From NCBI RefSeq assembly GCF_013215345.1, contig NZ_JABSOV010000033.1, positions 1 through 38,631 of the forward strand: a stretch of 38,631 nucleotides of DNA. Reading direction: 5' to 3'. Numbering within the stretch: position 1 is the first letter of the stretch; every line of letters begins with the position of its first letter. Below the pieces are notes generated by a model, which saw nothing but the letters and a program-made list of their open reading frames with translations, did not search any database and was not told where the DNA came from. Position numbers and translations under genes: made by a program. The DNA is from Colwellia sp. (GTDB lineage: Bacteria > Pseudomonadota > Gammaproteobacteria > Enterobacterales > Alteromonadaceae). Of this stretch, positions 34,772-38,631 are shown piece by piece.

Positions 34772-35764
34772 ATGATTATCAGTCTTAATTTATGGCGAAA
34801 AACCTGTTACTTCCTCGCTTTTTTATATTTATCCACGGTTAGCTCAATACTATGGGCACAAACAGTGGTTGTGCTGGCCGACACGCCATACAGCGATAAA
34901 GAGAAGCTGATGTTGCAAGGCCCTAATGGCATATTATATCGTCTGATCAAAGAAACAAATCCCAGTGTAGTGATGCACCTTGGTGATTTTAAAAGTGGTG
35001 GCAAGTCATGCACTGACGCCTTATTAAACGAACATAAAGCACTATTAGCGCAAACCTATCCCGGTAGAATTATCTACACACCTGGCGACAATGATTGGAC
35101 TGATTGTGATCGTACTACGTTACCTTACAGCTTTAATGAGTTAGAAAGACTCGATTTTTTAATCAAATTAATGTTTAAAACACCGCCACTATTAACCAAT
35201 AATTTAAGCTCGATTACGAGCCAAGCAACACAAATAGAAAACAAGCTTTGGATTAATGACCGCTTAGCAATCAGTACACTTCACCTCGTTGGCACCAGTA
35301 ACGGTCGTGTTCATATTGGTATGTCTGATCAAGAAAGTGCCATCAAAGCCGTGAATAAGCGAGACAAAGCTAACCTTGCTTGGCTGAAAAACATTGCAGC
35401 GCAAGCAAATAAATTTGATGCCGTAATCATCGGCTTTCAAGCAGATATTTATCAACAAAAAGTATTACAAAGTGGTGTCTGTGACAGTACATCGTTAAAG
35501 ACATGTGATGCTTTTTCTGTCTATCGGCAAGCTTTTGAACAGTTAGCCAAACGAATCAATAAGCCGGTATTAATTGCCCACGGTGATACCGGAGAATTTT
35601 GTTTTGAAAAATTAGACCATAACCTTTGGCATTTAAATGCTGCTGGAGACTTTCAGTATTTAGATGCGACCAAGGTTAGCTTTAATAAAGCATCATCTGA
35701 ACAACCATTTATAGTAAACGGCCTGATTAATCCTAACCTGCCAAATATTGGTTGTAATAACTAA
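34772..35764 (+). CDS. Secreted metallophosphoesterase-like protein
   Basis: 330 residues from the ATG at 34772, which has AAGGA 6 nt upstream; an upstream TTG in frame would spoil the signal peptide. The signal peptide ends near SILWAQ. The calcineurin-like core shows VVVLADTPY (Asp37), VVMHLGDFKSGG (Asp72), IYTPGDNDWTDC (GDND motif, 105-108) and LIAHGDTGEF, in the order of metallophosphatase motifs. The usual first-block D-x-H is reduced to D-T, so the metal site may be altered. There are several cysteine pairs (CDSTSLKTC). The substrate is unknown, and periplasmic or extracellular location is expected. Confidence 0.8.
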   Translation: MIISLNLWRKTCYFLAFLYLSTVSSILWAQTVVVLADTPYSDKEKLMLQGPNGILYRLIKETNPSVVMHLGDFKSGGKSCTDALLNEHKALLAQTYPGRIIYTPGDNDWTDCDRTTLPYSFNELERLDFLIKLMFKTPPLLTNNLSSITSQATQIENKLWINDRLAISTLHLVGTSNGRVHIGMSDQESAIKAVNKRDKANLAWLKNIAAQANKFDAVIIGFQADIYQQKVLQSGVCDSTSLKTCDAFSVYRQAFEQLAKRINKPVLIAHGDTGEFCFEKLDHNLWHLNAAGDFQYLDATKVSFNKASSEQPFIVNGLINPNLPNIGCNN

Positions 35765-35834
35765 TCTACTTTTGAAATAGTATTTGGTTGTTTGTTAACG
35801 TAGAACTAGTGTAACCTTGCATTTAACAACGATT

Positions 35835-35850
35835 CCTGACCGAATGGTTA
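35835..35850. promoter_or_regulatory. Second RutR-like site, upstream of the EEP gene
   Basis: CCTGACCGAATGGTTA differs from the site at 34674-34689 by two of 16 bases and is an imperfect palindrome. It lies 171 bp before the EEP protein start. Confidence 0.4.
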
Positions 35851-36020
35851 GATAAAAGACAGGCTGATAATTTTACTTAATAAAGCTTATCTGTTTATTT
35901 TGATATTGAGATACAGCCTAGTTGCGAATACCGAAGAGAAAAAAAACATAGTGGCTGCTTAGTATTAGATACAGCACGGCTGAGTAAAAATTAAGCACTA
36001 AATTCACAAGAGATGTTCTA

Positions 36021-36938
36021 ATGAAAGTTTTGATGAGAAATTCGACCTTTACCACACTAACACTGATCTTTGCTCTATGTAGCAGTTTTATAGCTCAAGC
36101 TAATGAGATCAAAGTTGCCTCATGGAACATCGCTTGGTTAGGCTCTCATGAGTATAACCAACGTAGTGAAGCTGATTACCAACAACTAGCAAATTATGCC
36201 AAGCAACTTGATGCTGATGTTATTGCCCTGCAGGAAGTTGAAAGCGAGTACTGGGCGCGCAAAGTGTTTGGCGATGACTATGATTATTACTTTTCTACTA
36301 AAGATTGGGTACAACGTGTTGGTGTAGCTGTTAAAAAATCACAAGGTTTTACCGTTGAAGCCAAGGAATATAAAGCACTCGATGTTGGCAAAGTACGACA
36401 TGGTATGGATGTTACCTTAACCAGAAATGGTAAAACTTTGCATTTACTGGCGGTACATCTAAAATCGGGCTGTTTCACCGACCCATTAGATAGCAACAGT
36501 ATCAATGCCATGCCAAGTACCTCTGATAAAGAAGTTAGACGTAAGGAAGCCTGTGAAAAACTTAGTCGACAAATAGCACCGTTAGAAAAATGGCTTGATT
36601 TACACGCTGCACAGGATGCTGCTTATATTGTCTTAGGCGATTTCAACCGTCGCTTCTCTCAAGACATTGCCTTAAAGTACTCTGAGAATAAAGGCTTATG
36701 GCAAGCATTAAATGGTGCAGGTCAAACTTCGCTGTGGACACCAACAACGACAATTAACTCTGATTGTTGGGGCGGCTATTATAAAGATTACATAGATCAT
36801 ATTCTTTTTAGCCCCAAAGCGAAAAAGTCATATATTGATGCTTCATTTGAGCAACTGGTTTTCAAGCCAAAGTACACTAAAGAGTTATCACAAAACTTAA
36901 GCGATCACTGCCCTATTTCGGTAAAGCTTAGCATTTAA
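36021..36938 (+). CDS. Secreted endonuclease/exonuclease/phosphatase (EEP) family protein
   Basis: 305 residues. The signal peptide ends near FIAQA-NE (about 27). The DNase I-like fold follows with KVASWNIAWLG (Asn36), VIALQEVESE (metal-binding Glu), LLAVHLKSGC, IVLGDFNRRF (Asp/Asn), YKDYIDHILFS and the final catalytic SDHCPISV. All catalytic positions of the EEP superfamily are present, so it is likely an active secreted nuclease or phosphodiesterase. Whether it cleaves DNA, RNA or small phosphodiesters cannot be told. Adenosine deaminase and deoD follow, so a role in scavenging extracellular nucleic acids fits (inference). Confidence 0.87.
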   Translation: MKVLMRNSTFTTLTLIFALCSSFIAQANEIKVASWNIAWLGSHEYNQRSEADYQQLANYAKQLDADVIALQEVESEYWARKVFGDDYDYYFSTKDWVQRVGVAVKKSQGFTVEAKEYKALDVGKVRHGMDVTLTRNGKTLHLLAVHLKSGCFTDPLDSNSINAMPSTSDKEVRRKEACEKLSRQIAPLEKWLDLHAAQDAAYIVLGDFNRRFSQDIALKYSENKGLWQALNGAGQTSLWTPTTTINSDCWGGYYKDYIDHILFSPKAKKSYIDASFEQLVFKPKYTKELSQNLSDHCPISVKLSI

Positions 36939-37096
36939 ATTTTCTCATCGATTATCTAATGAATGGGCTCTATAATTAACAAAAATAACGAGTTGGTAAC
37001 CTTTATAATTAATGTAGCAAGTTAATGCGAATAGCTAATATAAATAATTATGTAAATGATTTACCAACTCAGTTTTCACAGTCAGGACTTTTTATC

Positions 37097-38104
37097 ATGT
37101 TTAACAAGCAACTTCCCCTCGTTGATATACATCGCCACTTAGACGGCAATATCCGCCCAAAGACCATTTGGCAGCTAGCACAGAAGAACAATATCAAACT
37201 ACCTGAGAATAACTTCGAGTCGTTTCTTCCTCACGTGCAAATCACTGACAGTGAAGCTGACTTACTTGCCTTTTTGAAAAAACTTGATTGGGGGGTTGGT
37301 GTATTAAAATCTCTTGATGACGTTGTCCGCATTGGTTTTGAGAATGTTGAAGATGTTTACAACGCTAACATTGATTATGCCGAATTACGATTTTCGCCTT
37401 ATTACATCGCCATGACACACAAGCTACCAATAGAAGGTGTGGTTGAAGCGATTATTGCCGGGGTAAACCAAGGCAGAGAAAAATTTAATACCAAAATAAA
37501 TCTAATCGGCATCTTAAGCCGTACCTTTGGTGTTGAACATTGTCAAAGTGAACTCAATGGCCTACTCGCTTATAAAGATGATTTAGTTGCGGTCGATCTA
37601 GCCGGTGACGAGTACAACTTTCCAGGAACACTGTTTGAAAACCATTTCAAGCAAGTAAGAGATGCTGGCTTGAATGTCAGTGTACATGCTGGAGAAGCAG
37701 CGGGACCTGAAAGTGTTTGGCACGCTATTGAAAAGTTAGGCGCAACACGTATTGGTCATGGTGTCGCTTGTGTTAATGATCAAAAGTTAATGGATTATAT
37801 GCGCGATCATCAAATTAGTATTGAATCCTGTCTAACGTCAAATTATCAAACTGGTACCATCAAAGACTTGGCAACACATCCAGTAAAAACCTTTTTAGCA
37901 AACGACCTTATGGTTTGTTTGAATACTGATGACCCTGCGGTTGAAAATATTGAGCTTGGCGGTGAATTTGAAGTGGCAAGTAAAGTACTAGGACTTGATG
38001 CTGAGCAAATAAGTCAGTTACAGCGTAATGCGGTGCAAATGAGCTTCTTATCAGCAGAAGAAAAGAAAGCTCTTATAGATATTAAACAAAGTCCTAAGGA
38101 ATAA
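37097..38104 (+). CDS. add: Adenosine deaminase
   Basis: 335 residues from the ATG at 37097, which has AGGA 9 nt upstream and begins as E. coli Add does. An in-frame ATG at 37025 adds 24 unconserved residues. Zinc and catalytic residues are all visible: LVDIHRHLDGNIRP (His12, His14), SVHAGEAAGPESVWHAI (His and catalytic Glu), RIGHGVACV (His) and LNTDDPAVENIE (Asp pair). It converts adenosine to inosine, which DeoD then splits to hypoxanthine. Two TATAAT-like boxes (36971 and 37004) lie upstream; the second is the likelier -10. Confidence 0.95.
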   Translation: MFNKQLPLVDIHRHLDGNIRPKTIWQLAQKNNIKLPENNFESFLPHVQITDSEADLLAFLKKLDWGVGVLKSLDDVVRIGFENVEDVYNANIDYAELRFSPYYIAMTHKLPIEGVVEAIIAGVNQGREKFNTKINLIGILSRTFGVEHCQSELNGLLAYKDDLVAVDLAGDEYNFPGTLFENHFKQVRDAGLNVSVHAGEAAGPESVWHAIEKLGATRIGHGVACVNDQKLMDYMRDHQISIESCLTSNYQTGTIKDLATHPVKTFLANDLMVCLNTDDPAVENIELGGEFEVASKVLGLDAEQISQLQRNAVQMSFLSAEEKKALIDIKQSPKE

Positions 38105-38481
38105 AAGCAAATAAGTAATAGTGCTGACTGACAACTTAAGTAACTTAGAACAACATTGGCTACTTGAAGGATTGTTAACTTAGCATTATTATTAATCGTA
38201 CCTTGTTTATTGCTAAATAAGCACTTTACGGTAGCGTTAAATCAGTACAAAAAACAAAAATAACATCAACTTTATCAGTAAAAAATCCTTGATAGCAGCA
38301 TGAATGATTCTATTCTGGCTAGAAACTTACTGAGTTATACCGTTTTCATTAAGTTTGTAAGCAAGTTGTACCTAGGAAAAACAAATCAGAGCAACGCCGC
38401 TTTGGTGAATTTTAACCAGTACAAGTGAACAATAATTTAGTGGAATGGGTATTAAACTTAAACATTAAAAGGATAACTCTT
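38105..38481. other. Intergenic region between add and deoD
   Basis: 377 bp of AT-rich DNA without a convincing gene, terminator or repeat. An AAAGGA ribosome site precedes the deoD ATG at the right end. Confidence 0.5.
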
Positions 38482-38631
38482 ATGCCAACCCCTCATATTG
38501 AAGCTCAACCAGGTGATTTCGCAGAAACAGTGTTAATGCCAGGCGATCCACTTAGAGCCAAGTTTATTGCCGATAATTTTCTCGATGACGTAAAGTGAGT
38601 CACTAAACTACCTAACATGTATCGTTACACT
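38482..38631 (+). pseudogene. deoD: Purine-nucleoside phosphorylase DeoD, 5' fragment interrupted by TGA
   Basis: [20 protein letters not shown] then [12 protein letters not shown] is the conserved N-terminus of DeoD, the enzyme that phosphorolyses inosine and guanosine. The frame is broken by TGA at 38596-38598, after LDDVK. The same frame then continues VTKLPNMYRYT, which still resembles DeoD (expected pattern V-R-N/G-M-x-G-[FY]-T). Two conserved residues look changed there: Arg to Pro and Gly to Arg, each a single G-to-C difference. Only 150 bases are visible, so the choice between a true pseudogene and poor sequence at a contig end is open. The ribosome site and context after add are normal. 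Confidence 0.65.

Noticed and set aside
37025-37096. N-terminal extension of adenosine deaminase from base 37025
   Set aside because: Its 24 residues are not part of the family; the ATG at 37097 has a ribosome site and aligns with known starts.
1-38631. A new defence, phage, toxin-antitoxin or biosynthetic system
   Set aside because: Nearly all genes belong to well-known housekeeping, respiratory or stress families in conserved orders; no cluster of unknown genes is present.

Overview
The window looks like an ordinary chromosomal stretch from a low-GC marine gammaproteobacterium of the Alteromonadales. Colwellia or a close relative is my best guess. The basis is the AT-rich base composition, Shewanella/Colwellia-like protein sequences, and two conserved gene orders: ccoNOQP-fixH-ccoI-ccoS-membrane protein-fnr-uspE, and yafS/gloB/mltD. 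No species assignment can be made without a search.

Layout. (1) 1-3750: the 3' end of a complex I operon, nuoL (partial), nuoM and nuoN, coupled by ATGA overlaps. (2) 4044-9114: sbcB (exonuclease I), a beta-hydroxyacid dehydrogenase, a glutathione peroxidase/ohrR peroxide-response pair behind a 28-bp palindrome, and lysC preceded by a recognisable lysine riboswitch with its own promoter and an extra 14-bp 5' hairpin. (3) 9973-16293: a BCCT transporter, an ElyC-type envelope protein, a Nif3/YbgI protein and a large TonB-dependent receptor. (4) 16366-20442: a YafS-like methyltransferase divergent from gloB and mltD, then an unrecognised small lipoprotein. (5) 20955-30958: the cbb3 oxidase block. 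A consensus FNR box lies before ccoN, and fnr itself lies downstream in the same block, followed by uspE. Between the structural genes (ccoNOQP) and the assembly genes (fixH, ccoI, ccoS, SafE-like protein) sit a REP-like multi-hairpin element, a strong terminator and a 308-bp MITE-like element with about 32-bp terminal inverted repeats. (6) 31044-33589 (minus): pxpABC, the 5-oxoprolinase operon, with a 2OG-Fe(II) oxygenase upstream on the same strand. (7) 34772-38631: two secreted phosphoesterase-type proteins (a calcineurin-like phosphatase-fold protein and a DNase I-like EEP protein), adenosine deaminase, and the start of deoD. The deoD frame carries an in-frame TGA just before the window ends.

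Functional themes are respiration (complex I and the microaerobic cbb3 oxidase under FNR), thiol and peroxide stress (GPx/OhrR, GloB, 5-oxoproline recycling), cell-envelope upkeep (MltD, ElyC, TBDR), and nucleic-acid or purine salvage (secreted EEP, Add, DeoD). I see no prophage, CRISPR array, toxin-antitoxin or defence island, and no tRNA or rRNA gene. I did not find a convincing new multi-gene system. The most interesting material is regulatory and repeat DNA: the OhrR-like operator over the gpx promoter, the riboswitch leader, the REP/MITE pair splitting the cco cluster, RutR-like palindromes before two secreted phosphoesterase genes, and the interrupted deoD.
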